64,000 bases of DNA. Origin: Ciona savignyi (lineage: Eukaryota; Chordata; Ascidiacea; Phlebobranchia; Cionidae). The stretch spans positions 169,058-233,057 of the forward strand of contig CH002034.1 of assembly GCA_000149265.1 (NCBI GenBank), in the 5' to 3' direction. The position numbers were made by a program, and so were the translations under genes. Shown in pieces: positions 1-18,123 of the stretch (position 1 is its first letter; each line of letters opens with the position of its first letter). The notes under the pieces were generated by a model, which was not told where the DNA came from, made no database searches, and saw nothing but the letters and a program-made list of their open reading frames with translations.

Positions 1-1483
1 TAATCCGTATTTTAACAGATCTTAAGCCTGTGTTTTGTCGCTCAATCGTGCGGTTTTTAGCAAGATAATACCCGACTGCTATAAGCAGTTCTTTAAAATC
101 CTATGGGAGAATTAATTGACTAACCGCTAGCAGAACCCGCCCAAGGTTAATACATCTCTTTGTTTGATTCGATAACGTCCCTCCGTACAACATGGACCGC
201 AAACAGAGCAAGATTAACTTAATCTGCATCGAACCGCAGCTAAAATCCTACCATCAAGTACCAGGGGCAACGCCAAAGGGAGGGAAAGCAGGAAGGAAGG
301 AGGGAAACTGCTCACCAGAACTATGGAAATTAATTTTAACCCTCCCCTGAACAATAATCTCACCCCCTGAATTAACTTTTAACTCCAACCCCACGTTTAA
401 AACTAACTCTTATGCCCTAATATTTATTTTAGTGTGTAGTTTCCCTCCTTCCCGCTTTCCCTCCTTTTAGTTTTCCCCGAGTACCAGGCGGACTGGAAGG
501 AGTAGGTAATTTCCATTATCAATATTCACTCGAGAAAACGTCGATAACGTGTTAACAACCACAATTGAAAACCCAGCAGAACTAATTTGATCTGCAACGG
601 AAAATGCCCTTTGCCCCGCGGCCGATATTAATAAATGTCGCTAAGAATATAGTTCTTTAAAACACGGCTTTGGACAGCTGTAATTGAGATTAAATACACA
701 CTACATTATATTTGCAATTGCCGGCTCAAGTACAGGTGTTGTACATGTTTAACTAGCAGTTTTCGTTTATTCTTGAATGTTAAGATGTAATAACTGTGTC
801 GTTGAACTTTGGCTACGTGGCTTTATAGCCGCAGTAAAACACGTGTAATAACCTGTCCTGGAACAAATTGTACCAGAATAACAGTGTTCACGTCAGTAAT
901 GCCTCGTGTCGGACTTGGAGGTTTAAAGTTAACTGGTAAAGTGACATAATTTGGACGGTTTAGGGCCCAGTAAGAATAAAACGCCGCGTGAAACGTTATA
1001 AGCTGGAAAATATGACTCAAAACGAGTCTAAACAAACTCTTTTAGCGCGCTCGTCGATTTTATTGTACAACCCGCTCCCTGGGGTGCAGACGACGGGCGA
1101 CATTGTGACGCCATAATGGGCACTGTGCCGAAATAGTAGCCATCAATATTTGAAAACAGCGTCCAATGCTGTTTATGAAATAAACGATTTGAAAACTGCA
1201 ATGAGCGAAATTTCGCGACGAAAGTCATGTATTTTTATATTGAACCTTGTTTTGTCACAAAGGCAGTTTAACGATTGCTGTGATACAAATTAAAGTACAG
1301 CAATTGTGCAGCTAAATAAGTTGATCCAAATGTACACTCTAGCATTAGAGTATGTATGGCCTTTCAAATTGGAGACCAATTTATTTCCTTACCATGATAC
1401 CCTCATGCGTGAAACTGCCTTAATACACAAAAAGCTCTAGAAACCGCCGTTGACATTTAGGCTAAAACTGTTTTTCAACACAG
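1..1483. other. noncoding left flank, probably semaphorin intron
   Basis: No exon could be recognised here. The first semaphorin exon visible begins at 1484 behind a CAG acceptor, and the sema domain it belongs to is already half-way through, so this stretch is probably the intron that precedes it. The only structured item seen is a MITE at about 265-480. Short open frames on either strand (for example minus 823-1228) have no domain-like content. Confidence 0.6.
265..480. repeat. MITE with inverted repeats and 8-9 bp target duplication
   Basis: The left end reads GGGCAACGCCAAAGGGAGGG and the right end is its approximate reverse complement (CCCTCCTTTTAGTTTTCCCC). The word AGTACCAG(G) flanks both sides (257-265 and 480-488). 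The interior is short, with CCTAA/TTAACCC-type low-complexity sequence and no coding capacity. The same ends recur at 31996, 34187 and 35912, and in decayed form near 30385, 47090 and 62640. An 8-bp target duplication fits a hAT-type non-autonomous element. It may correspond to a MITE family known from Ciona; that name match was not tested. Confidence 0.8.
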
Positions 1484-7235
<5,752 letters not shown>

Positions 7236-7756
7236 AAATCGCCGCTGGTCGTCGGTAGGGCTGCGGGCGGCCCGGTTCCAAATTATTTCACTGCTGCAAA
7301 TCGTTCTTAGCAATATTTTAGTTAGAATTGCTCATTTTATTCCATTAACATCATTTTTTACGTTCTTTATTGCGTCGTTTAGAAATGATTATCGATTTAA
7401 AATGTAGTAAAGCATCATTTTAAAACGTCTCAATATATGCTATTTTTGTGTTTTCTTTGCTTAGATTATTTTGTTTTCTACTTTTTTATAGCGATCGTTA
7501 ATTCTCGCTGTGTAACCAACCATATACCAGCTGTTTATCAAACGCCCTATTTTTTCTGCAAGTTTATTTTTGCGTGTAACATTACGCGTGAAACGTAGCT
7601 ATATTTTGCTGCGCTGAACGTTTAACGCTAAAATCTGCAACGACCACACCCTTTAAAACGGTTAAGTAGCTTATAGGATTTCCTCTTTAATTTTCAGCCC
7701 TTACATTCGTTTTTTTCGTTGTTTTTCCACTGTGTGTCTTTCAACGCATTCTGAAC

Positions 7757-7762
7757 AATAAA
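7757..7762 (+). terminator. candidate polyadenylation signal AATAAA (semaphorin)
   Basis: This AATAAA lies 522 nt after the semaphorin stop, in sequence with no later exon. It is a plausible end of the 3' UTR; the TGTGTGTCTTT-rich sequence nearby is upstream, so cleavage support is weak. Confidence 0.4.
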
Positions 7763-8207
7763 CCTGAAACAAGAGAGAAAATTCCAATTTCGGTTGTAAA
7801 AAGACAGATTTTTTAATCCCAACCGCAGGTCGCTGAAAGATGGCCGTGGGACCGCCACGTAGCCTCCCAGCGGACGGAAACTAGAGCGCCTAAACATGCT
7901 GTAATGAGACGCATGCTCTCTTAGTATTATTCATTGATAAAAAAAGTCATTTTAGCCTCCCAGCGGACGGTTAGGACGTTGTATAATAGAGGTTAACACG
8001 GCCGTTTACACATCGTCTCTCAATACGGTACAATTTGAGTAACTAAAGGTCAGATTCTAATTGACGTAAAAGTCACTTGTCAAGTCAAGTGGTGGCTCCT
8101 TAATACGAAATGGGTGGCGTGGCTTAAAACCTAGTGTGGTTGACATTTGTACAATTTATATTTCGGTAGAATGGGATATTCAAGTTTATCCATGTAGGTG
8201 GGAAAAG

Positions 8208-8590
8208 GTGTGTTACCACACGGGCAATCGTACGATAACCTGTGTCTAATGTCGAATTGCTGTAGTCATTTCTTTTTGCTGTGGTTGGGATACTTCTTGG
8301 CTTTAGTCGATTGTACTAACACGCACATATGGTATAGCATACCCCTGCAACAATATTGAAAGAACTATTGAAATTCACAAAATTTACAACCTGAAACTAG
8401 GTGCGTTACCATCCGGGCAATTATCAGATTATGCAATGTCTTGTTAGGTTACGGTAAATTTTGCGATTTGTTGCGTATATGATTGAGACATTTCCTAATT
8501 GCTGCTTTAGCTGATTGTTTTAATACGCATATATGACATAGCGTACTTCTATCACAAAATTGAAAGAACTAGATTTTACACACTTGAACG
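8208..8590. repeat. diverged tandem duplication of about 195 bp
   Basis: Two collinear segments start with GTTACCACACGGGCAAT and GTTACCATCCGGGCAAT. Both later contain CATATGRYATAGC-like and TTGAAAGAACTA blocks. The first 30 nt resemble the antisense 3' part of the SINE family found elsewhere in the window. Confidence 0.6.
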
Positions 8591-8984
8591 AGAGAAAATG
8601 TAGTCAACACAAATCCTCGCTAATTCAACCAAAGCTGGAAGTCGTTTGTTTGTTTTGTTTTGCTTGATGCTGACGCTTTTACGGCGCTAAAGTTTCACGC
8701 AAAACGTCCCCCTATAAACAGCCCTTGTAAAATGCTTAACATCAAAAGTTGTTTTGCTTTTAGCAGAGTTACAAAGCCTAAACAGCGCTTTCGCTTTAAA
8801 GTGGTTTCGTTTAGCTTTCGATTTCAACTATCGAGACTTAGAAACCTTTTTGACTGTGAGATTTCAAAAGGAATGACTCGGCTCGGTTAGCTGTAGCTTA
8901 CCACTTCCAAGCTCCGGTGTTGATACTTTAGATGCTACAAACACATAGAGTATAACATGGGGTTTAAGGGGTTTGTACATATTT

Positions 8985-9056
8985 GACTGTGAAGTGGGTT
9001 TGTGTGGTTAAGCGTCGGACAATCAACCCCAAGGTTGCTGGTTCAAACCCAACCTC
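8985..9056 (+). repeat. tRNA-derived repeat fragment
   Basis: It contains a GTGTGGTTAAGCG segment and, about 35 nt later, a B-box-like GGTTCAAACCC. It does not close into a convincing cloverleaf, so it is read as a tRNA-derived interspersed repeat, not a tRNA gene. Confidence 0.45.
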
Positions 9057-9325
9057 TTGCTGGCTTTGTGTTTCAGTAAAGTTAATTCAAGCAGATAACG
9101 TGGCATATACATATTTCGCTCGATACCCGCAATATGCAGTTTACCCGCAGTTACTATTTGCAAGTTTTTAAATCAGGCAACATTATAAGTTCCAACCTTA
9201 ACTTTTAATTGATAGAATCTATGGCGTAATTCACGCATGTCTAAAACATTTGTATAGACTGTGCCAAAATGTGGTCACATAAGAGATCTAAACAACCAGG
9301 TAAATAAAGATATTGAAATCTTAGG

Positions 9326-9432
9326 CTTTGTGTGGCCGAACGGTTAACCAACTGATATACTGGCATCCCATAAAACGGATTAAGCTAAAGATCTAGTGGT
9401 CGAGGGTTCAAATTTAGGCTCAGTAAAAAACA
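9326..9432 (+). repeat. tRNA-like short repeat, sense copy
   Basis: The A-box-like TGTGGCCGAACGGTTAACC is followed about 60 nt later by the B-box-like GGGTTCAAATTTAGG and a tail CTCAGTAAAAAACAC. This is the same family as the cluster at 27.2-29.4 kb. Confidence 0.7.
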
Positions 9433-10789
9433 CATATACACTTAAACCCGATTTTGTTTATGGAGTTTCAGCGTGCCAATGGCTTTCGTATTATCAGTTA
9501 AACTTTAAGAAATCGGCCAATTCGTTTGCATTTTTAGTAGAAAACGTAGCAATAATACATAGTTAGTATTGATGTACAACTAATGTGTAGTGAAAATATT
9601 GGATAGGCGGTTTACCAATTTTCTATAAGCCTATATACTAGGCTGTAACGACTTAAATGGGATGATGGAACATATGAAACCATGTAAAATATATGGAAAT
9701 AAAATAAAATGCGACCTGGTTAAAGTGGTTAATACATGGTGAAATAACCACCTCCGAAAAACGAAACCCACACCTTGATTATTAAAACCGCCCCATTGAT
9801 TTAAGTACGTGCGATATAACACCATACAAGATGGAATTGTCCCTACAGGAACCATGTTGAAAAGTTTACACGATTTCCGGGAAATACACATGCAACATTC
9901 CCAAGCACCGACTTGTAAAAGTCCACCCTTTTAAAAACGATTCCACCCTTACAGTTTACAATGTAGGGGCATTTAGGGATATGTGTTTAAAAATATAAGA
10001 TCTCTTCGTACAAAAATATGCCGAAGAGGTTCCAGTGCTATTTAAATGCATTGATTTTCACGCGTCAATCATTACCACCGTCGGTTTACAGTGAGCGAAT
10101 TCCACACAAAAATCAATTATTCGGCCCATAACAATAAAATTCGTGTTATGAGCGAATTTAAGGTCGATTCAGTAAAAAAAGCCTTTTAAAATGAAAGAAA
10201 TGGGTTGACCGCCAACGTCGTATTTGGCCACACAATCTTTAATTTGGCACCGTTTTTAGCTGTAAAAACCCGATAGTTTTGTTCTTAAAAGATTGCCCTA
10301 GCTCGCGCTTTAAATTCGCTGCATTTCGCCTGCACCTGATACGAATTTAACATCCCCGGGTCATGGTTGAACGCGCACGTGGACAATCAATCTCACACTC
10401 GCAAATCGACACGCTTTTGATATTCTCTCATTCTCGTAAATGTCGGCAAACCACAGTTTTTGGTTGTTTTTAAACTTCACCAGAGCGCAGCATGCGTTTT
10501 GCATCTAAACTTGGATTACTTGGAAACGCCTACGCCCCATTACGTGTTTTTGTGTCGTAGTTTATATCCAAGTCGCCATGGATGCGAAAAACACATAAAC
10601 GTATATCAATGAGATTTTCAAAACAGATAAAACATTCATAAAATTTAAAAAACAGACTTCAAAATAATTTAAAATACATATATACACGTGTATATAAAAT
10701 ATAGTGCTGTATTTTGAATCAAATTGTGGAGTTTAGGTTATTCGCGTTGAAAACGATACTAAAGTTTCTCAGGGTGAGTAAAATTACAA

Positions 10790-10882
10790 AGATTGGTCGA
10801 ATGGTTAGCTCGACCTATACAAATAACAACGCAAAAACGGCCTAAGCGACAAGGAGGTCGAAACTTAGCCTTGTAAAACACA
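10790..10882 (+). repeat. tRNA-like short repeat, sense copy
   Basis: It has TTGGTCGAATGGTTAGCTCG, then AAAAACGGCC, the B-box-like AGGTCGAAACTTAG and the tail CCTTGTAAAACAC, matching the short tRNA-like family of this window. Confidence 0.65.
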
Positions 10883-13800
10883 AAAACAGAAGACAACCGA
10901 CTGTCTTGCGGCTGGTTTTGATTTTACAACCTATCAACCTACCAATAATTATTAATAGGCAAGCACGGTAATATTTCAGATTTTATATTTTTTCAAAGAT
11001 AAAATAAGGCTTGGGTGGTATTGGGTATGATTTGTAGATCAACATTCTCTATCGTGCGCTTATATTTACACAACGTAAAAGTTGCGTTCCGAATCCAATC
11101 CGGAACGCCCGCAATTTCATAGACAAGCAACGAGCCAAACGACAAAATGTCATACCCACAGTTATACAGTACTGCAGTAATTTCAAAACCTTTAAAGATT
11201 AAAACACACTACAAAAGTACATTTTGCGAAGTTAAACCTGTAATTAAAAACAATATGTGCATCGATAATAAATAACGTATTTTTGTCATTGTTCTTTCGA
11301 GTACAATAACATCACAGTTCTTATTGACACCACAGTAAATAATGACATCAAAGTGCTTTAAAATTGCATTGTACATAGTTAATTTGCTCTTTCCTTTTCC
11401 TGCTAGTTTTATTATTAATATTGATGTTATGATTTTGTATTACTCTGGCGTTTTTGGAATAAAATACAAACCATCACCATATTTACAAGGCCAAAACGTA
11501 ATCCGACATCCAAAATTTTCGACAAGAAGTAATTGACGTTATTGTTATAATGAATTATCAAAGATGTCTTAAAATTGCAAAACAATGTTGTGCATATTTC
11601 TAAATCTCTCATCACAACGCTAAAGTCACATCAATTCGTTTATGTAAGTCGAAAATAATCATTTTGGTAAGCACCGGTACATATGTGTATGTATTTATTA
11701 CATGTGTTTTTGTGACCCGTCATTATGTTTACAACCTAAAATTTATCAGTTTTGATTTTACTTTTTATACGTTTTGTGATGTTATTATTTCTTTTCGTTG
11801 TTTTATTTATGTAATAGTTTGTTTAAATTAAATAAATGAGTTTTATTGCCAAATATAAAACTCATTTTCAAACACAAGAACGCCTGGGAAATTTAAAAAC
11901 AGAAACAAAATAGGCATTGGAAAATCTAAGAAATCGCCGTTTGTTAGCACACACAATGCAATTAATACTTAATAAAACTACTTTCCTTAGGATATAGTAC
12001 AGGAAATTCAAGTGTTATGTACTTTTATCCCCGTGAAAGAAAAAACTTACTCCCACGGTAGCTATTAGACTGTGTTAGCTTTTAATATACAAATACAAAT
12101 TTAAACACTAAATCAATACTTATTTTGAGGTTGTATGTGCAAATTATTTTGTAAAATAATTTATCGATTTTATGAGCTGATTGAAGCAATGTAGGAACTA
12201 AATAACACGCCAGGACCACAAAGAGATTTCGGCACCGACTGTGGCCTGGAAAGTGAAAACTTTGTACTGAAATAAGATAGCATAATTGGGATGTAGCGTT
12301 TGAGGTATAGTCCGTCAGCTTTCACTGACAGGTTTGATTTTAACAACAGTTAAAATCAGCACACGCCTTCTGTTTAAATGTGAAACAAAAATTGCATTTC
12401 AGGTCGGTTTTGCTCTGCTATGGATTGATATGGTCGTTGAACTTTACAATACTGCGACAGTTTGTAAACAAAATTTGTTTTAATAAAGCGCTAAACTCAT
12501 CTATTTTAAACCATACCTCAGCCGCAATATAACCGCAACTAATCACGCAGTCGTTTGTTTTAATTTTGAACGCTGCATAACGTTAACTAATTAAATTAAG
12601 ATATAGAAAACCAGTTAATACACATAACTGAGTTAAAAACAGCTGGGTTTTGCATTTTGCAAAGTAAATTGCGCGCGGTTTGTTTGGTAACAATGCGTAT
12701 TCTTATGATGAATATTTCTTAGATCATTTTCCTAACTTTAAAAATAACACATTTTTAAACTCAGTTTAGTCGACATTTTTGGGAAATCAATTACAGCAAA
12801 TCAGCTGCTATAGATACACCGTGGCAATTTATTTTAAACTTACTCGAGAGAAAGCGTTGTAAAACTGTTATCGTTTTGGCAAATTTGGTATAATCAATTT
12901 TAAGTAGAACACAGGTTACTGTAAAATCAGACGAAGTAGACAAGGGGTATCAGTTATAATGTTTTCATAGGTTTGAAAAGGCAGAAGGCAGTTTCTTTTT
13001 TATATATTACAAAAGATTAACCGTAAATTTGCTGTCCAAATAAGACAATCCTTTTTCACTAACAAATTCACTTTGAGGTATGTAATTTAGGAAACGTAAT
13101 ATCTGGGAATTGGTTGTAAAATTTCCGGGAAATAAAGCGATGTTTACGCCAGGAAAAATATCAGTTTTACAACCTAAAGCAATTTAAATTGGCCCAAAGT
13201 TTAAATTTTAAATTTAATTTTCAGTTTTAGATTTCTGCCCAAATAAAAAAGCGTTCTTTGTGATACAGTGTATAAGTGGTTTGAGAATGTTTTACTTAAT
13301 CGTATAAAATATGCGTACACAATTTAATTTTTATTATTTTTCACGCCCAAACTTAGATTATTAAACATTAAAGTGCTGGTTAAGTAGACACATAATTTCG
13401 ACAGTGACGTCATAGACGATTATATTTGATAACAGTGCGTAAAAACGAACGACATTTCTAAGGATTTGATTTGCAAAGTGTCTTGCTGTAAAGTATGTTT
13501 AGGCAATTTAACAACAAATATTGGTTTGTAGAGCGTTAGGCAACATGCCCCAACCAGCCTCGGCACGTTAAGCATACAATTTGCATTATAGCGGTGCCGG
13601 TATCGCGTTGTTTACTTGCATTGTATATCAAAAGCAGTAATCGCACCGGTGCCATGCGCATGCTGATCGAGAAATTCCATAGTTAACCATTAAAGTGACG
13701 TAACCACTTTGTACAGCTGAATGTAGGTTCAAGCGAAGTACTGATTTAGCCCTGCGTTTGCAATTTTGCACGGGTAATATACAGACCTTATTTTTAAGCC

Positions 13801-15234
13801 ATATATGTCCACATTTTAAGCTAATACAGAGCCTACGGAAGTTATTGTCATTGAATTCTTAAAATAAGTTAATTGGACAAATTAATTTTATATTTAAGAA
13901 CACTTTAAGTTTATGATACGTTGAGAAACGACAAACAATTTTCCTAATATTAACCGTAAAATAGGCATATATAGAATAAAAAAAATATTGTGTGAATTTA
14001 AGATCATTTTGGGTAGTCTGGCCAAAGTATAGGGTAATTGTAGCCTTTTAAATTTATAACGTCGCTAATTTCAAGTGCTGTGCGTAAATTTGTGGGAAAA
14101 TCTACCATCAAGGCGCCGTTCGGGCATTATTTTTAATGTTTATTTTATATCATATGGTATTGACTGACCGAACCCACCGACCAAACCACTAAACCTCAGT
14201 GAAATTGATTCAGTTTATTTATGTTTTTTATGTGTGTTTCTCACCGGCGATGGTCAAATACTTTGATAAGTCAACTGCCAATGAGGCGCTTACTTGTCGC
14301 CCGAGGTAGAAGCGATAGCTGCAATGAGCCTAATGGGAGCATCGTAAATAATGACATCTTTGGTGGTCTAAGCGTACTATGCAACGTATAGTAGCCGGTC
14401 GTTAACGTTTAGACAGTCTCTATTGTCCGTGTGAGCTAAATTTCTAATTGTTATTGCAATCTGTAAATTGTAAGGTAATGTACAAGCATACGTATGCGTA
14501 GATGTTTGCGAGTTGTCGCTAGTTTGTGGAGAAATGTACAGTTAACTTGACAGTAAAGTATTTTAAACAGTTTTAAGTAAGGAACACAATAGAAAAACCG
14601 CTCTGGTGATACGGTTGGCGAATGTCGCTAAAAAACGTGCCGAATCGACCAATTGTATATTTTCAAAACAAACACGGAATACCAACGTTTTATTTTGTAC
14701 AATTTTTACCACTTCAACGAAAGCTGTAGTTTTATCGCTTGAACTGGTTGTAGATTACATAGGTTGGTATTTTTGTGTTGTTTTTGGGACTAGTCGCAGT
14801 GAAAAGTTTAACCAGATAAAACCTGTCTATCTCTGTGCCGTAGTCTGTAATCCTTAAAGTCGAACTTTATCACGACTGGCTTATAACCATGATCTGCAAA
14901 GGCCAGGGGTTATGGGGGCTGGGCATAAGGCAGATTGATGCATGTCCCTGCCTATTCCGCTGACACTTTGATGGATTGAAAAGTTCACTAAAATTTACGT
15001 GCGCAAAAAACACATTACGCCCGTCTACTATACCGCATAAAATCTACGAAAGAGTAAACATGAAATAATATATCTTCAAAGCCACGCTTTTTAAAACTCA
15101 GTTTATTGATGGGTAAATAACATAATGTAATTCAAGATACGATAATATTTCAACAGGTTGGGCAAAAATCGGTTGACACAAATATTTTAGTTAACATTTG
15201 TAAAGTATTAATTTTTTAAAAATACTGAGAGACG

Positions 15235-15520
15235 ATGTTGAAAAAATGTTGGTTTTTAAAAGCTCCGGCTTATATGTGTTGACAACATTTTCGTAAACTC
15301 TTCATTTTACCCAAGGAAATATGGTACTTTAGTAGTATCTTCGGTATTTCAAGTTAAGCGTAGCTTATGGTAAAAAAATTGGGTTTTAAAAAGTTCCAGT
15401 TCCAAATATGTTAACAACATTTTGTAAGCTATTATTTTGTAAAGTGTTAACAACATTTTTAAATTTTTCACATAACCAAGGAAATAAGATGTGCTGATAG
15501 TGTCTTCGGTAATCCACGTT
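15235..15520. repeat. tandem duplication of about 150 bp
   Basis: Shared blocks in order are TTGGTTTTTAAAA / TTGGGTTTTAAAA, TGTTRACAACATTTT, ACCCAAGGAAAT / AACCAAGGAAAT and TATCTTCGGTA / TGTCTTCGGTA. No coding content. Confidence 0.65.
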
Positions 15521-17774
15521 TAGAGAAACTCATTGTACCGAAGAGTATATACAATCCGCGGTTTGGCCGACTGGGGCGAAATGTTACAAAAAGCCGGTGC
15601 CCTGTACAAGGTTACTGCGCGTGTAAGGTTTGTTTACGCACACAGGGCGAGAAAGAACGCGTAGTAAAATGCAGCTGCACTAAGATAAATGTCGAATGCA
15701 GCTTGGATCCTGTGCATTAGGGCTTATGGTTTGACCACATGCGCGTCGCCTGTATCTCAGAATTCAGCCGTCGGTTCAAATTATTGTTCATAAGTTAGTG
15801 TATTAGAATAGAAAGAGTTACTTTTAAAGTTTTAAAGTAAATTTAATTTTTCCAAAAAATGATACAAATGCTTCTATTACGTACTTACAGACGAGTTTAA
15901 CCTTAGATTCAGTAAAATTACTTTTTTGAAATACAGTCGAATTTGTCTTTCTATCACACTTCATACTTTCCTATTGTAGAGGTTCAGGGATAGCGAAGTG
16001 TATTAATCCGTCTAAACTTAAGCGGTTTGAAGGATTCAATATCGAAGAAAGTAAAACTCGGCGTAAAGGTGAGCACTTTATCTTATTTGACAAATCGTGG
16101 TGAGTATTTACTTTTCTCCATTTGCTTGTTTTTTGGATCATCAATTTTCGGTCATGCTCCGGCGGTTTCGAACGCAAGGCGATAAGAGCCATTCTTTTAA
16201 TAAACGAGTTTTTCGTGTCGCAGGGGTTTTATACAATTGCTTTATTGTCGACCTGCCGGTTACCATAAAAAACATTGATTTTAATAAAAAGGCAAATACG
16301 TACCAGGTGTTGACGTGATTTGCCCAACACGGAATATCGACTGACGAGGTCCTTATTTAAAATTTCTATAGATTTGTTTAAAAACTCGACAGGCGATAGC
16401 GCTTTTTTGTTAGCGCGGTCCATATATTAAGTTTCTATGGTGGTTTAAACAAACCCCACACTTGGTCAACTGTAACCCTAAGTTCCTTTGTAACTTTCTT
16501 CATCAGTAAAAAATCATTTTTTTGTTGTTTTTTTTTTGCTCGTGGCCGACAGAAATGTTTGTATACAAATCAATGTCCAGAGAGAACGACTTAAAGAGCG
16601 AACGACTTGCCAGCAACGATCGTTTTCAAGGCTTAGTTTCAAAACGGATCCAGTTTCAACCCTGTACAGTACGTGAAGGAATGTTTAGTTTAAGTTTATA
16701 AGGAGTGAATTTTGCAGTTCAGGTTTTTTCATTGGCATCGAGTCGTTTTAATACATCATTATACCGTTGACTCGTTTTATTTTGCATTTTCAGCTCGCAT
16801 TTGTACAGTGATTGTTATAGACTCCGATATCAGGGTAGTTTTACTTCATTTACGTATTTCATCTTTGAGGTGCGGTAAAAGGTGTTAAATTTCGCCACGA
16901 GGTGTCGCCTCTGAGGTGCACAATACCGGAAGAAGCAACGACTTATGATTTCGTCGTACAATAGCACCTGCGTAGTTAGGTAGTGCGGACTGGCAGTTAG
17001 ATAAAGGTAAAATAGACATAGGAAGTCGTATTTAATGTTAGAGGATTCTTTTACCTCCAGTCGGGCTTAACAACACCGTGACATCGTTTCAGCTCGGCGT
17101 TCCATGGCCGATGACGTAATTTTCTCGGGCAGCAATACGTTTCCAGCTTCTGCAGTCCTATCTTTACGTTCTTGACTTAAAAGCTTTATACAGTTGACAC
17201 CAGCCCGACCGAATTAAATCTAATTTATCCAACGTTGCGTAGAAAGGAAAAATCGATACTGTGAAGACATAATATTCGGGTGACGAATTGTTAGGGCGGT
17301 ATGACAATGGTGTTTGTTTTACAACACAATAGCGCGCGGTTACATTCTATATTATCACCACACACCTTAAAGGATAAGAGAACGACAAAGGGCCTGCGCG
17401 GCCAAATCTGATTTGCGCCAAAGAGCGCTCCAGTATGAAAATACTGTGATCGTGATCGGAATAATAGACCCGCATTCGCTTTAAACTGCCTCAGGTTTAG
17501 CTCGTTTGAAAGCAAGTAGCGGACGCGGCGCAAAACACACGGACCATAGCTGTCAATGGCAAGCCATGAATATCAATACGAAGTAGCGAAACTATCCATT
17601 ACTACAGTCGAGGCTTAAAAGGAAGGAAGGTATAAGCGCGATGAGATTTATGCCCCGTATAGACCGCTACCAGCGCGAGTAACCTGCGTATGCAAGCTTT
17701 AGAAGTATCGCATTCTACAGCACAGGAAAGAGCGGATGCATTGATTGCCTATTGCTGAGTGTTTACTCATTTAG

Positions 17775-18035
17775 ATGCCCACGCGCATATGGAAGATAAC
17801 TACGTATAACTCCGTCGTGTTGACCATTGCTTTTCTCGGCATTTTAACAACGTTCGCGCGTGTTCGCAGAATACGAGTCGAGCTGTGCAGGCGGTTAGTA
17901 AAAAAAACTGGAAACACTGAGATAAATTGCCTGTTTCGTGATCGTGACGTCACGATTATTCAAGCATTTCGCTTTTTGGCTACTGTTGTACTGGTCTACC
18001 TGTTTTCATGGATACCGCCGATAGCGTCGGACTGA
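17775..18035 (+). CDS. hypothetical open frame, GPCR-like or 2-TM fragment
   Basis: This 86-residue frame opens at an ATG that directly follows an acceptor-like TTTACTCATTTAG. Residues about 13-31 (VVLTIAFLGILTTFARV) and about 66-82 (RFLATVVLVYLFSWIPP) are hydrophobic, separated by a basic loop. The second resembles rhodopsin-class TM6 with a W-x-P motif (FSWIPP), and the first could be TM5. No TM7 follows in any frame before the TGA, and no exons for TM1-4 were found upstream. It could be a receptor pseudogene, one exon of an unrecognised gene, or chance. Base composition is less AT-rich than its flanks. No function is assigned. Confidence 0.3.
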   Translation: MPTRIWKITTYNSVVLTIAFLGILTTFARVRRIRVELCRRLVKKTGNTEINCLFRDRDVTIIQAFRFLATVVLVYLFSWIPPIASD

Positions 18036-18116
18036 AACGAAAATTGCCATGGCAACCGGACCCTACGTCATCGAACCCAACGCCGGAGAAAGTCCCTCGT
18101 CGAATTGATGACGTCA
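17945..18116. promoter_or_regulatory. CRE palindromes and RFX X-box-like palindrome
   Basis: Full TGACGTCA sites lie at 17945-17952 and 18109-18116. Between them, near 18043-18057, is ATTGCCATGGCAACC, close to the RFX X-box consensus GTTGCC-N-GGYAAC. A CRE plus X-box pairing is known from promoters of ciliary, testis and MHC genes. Here it marks a candidate promoter, perhaps for the RBM gene or for the open frame it overlaps. The X-box overlaps possible coding sequence, so this is inference. Confidence 0.35.
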
Positions 18117-18123
18117 TTACGAA
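18008..18123 (+). other. possible 5' coding or promoter-proximal exon
   Basis: In another frame, an ATG at 18008 opens 38 codons plus 2 nt, ending at a strong donor (GAA/GTAAGT at 18124). The phase matches the acceptor just before the RBM ATG (…AA + A/ATG gives K-M-T-A-D-D), so it could be an alternative first exon of that gene 5.1 kb downstream. The phase match has a 1-in-3 chance of being accidental. It overlaps the frame at 17775-18035; both cannot be assumed to be real. Confidence 0.3.

Larger units (their letters stand above)
7236..17770. other. intergenic, about 10.5 kb, no secure gene
   Basis: After the semaphorin 3' UTR (to about 7.8 kb) this stretch is AT-rich, with only short random-looking open frames. 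Items seen: an 18-bp direct repeat TAGCCTCCCAGCGGACGG at 7860 and 7953; a diverged tandem duplication at 8208-8590; tRNA-like repeats near 8985, 9330 and 10790; and a duplication at 15235-15520. Nothing recognisable was seen between about 10.9 and 15.2 kb or from 15.6 to 17.7 kb. Confidence 0.5.
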
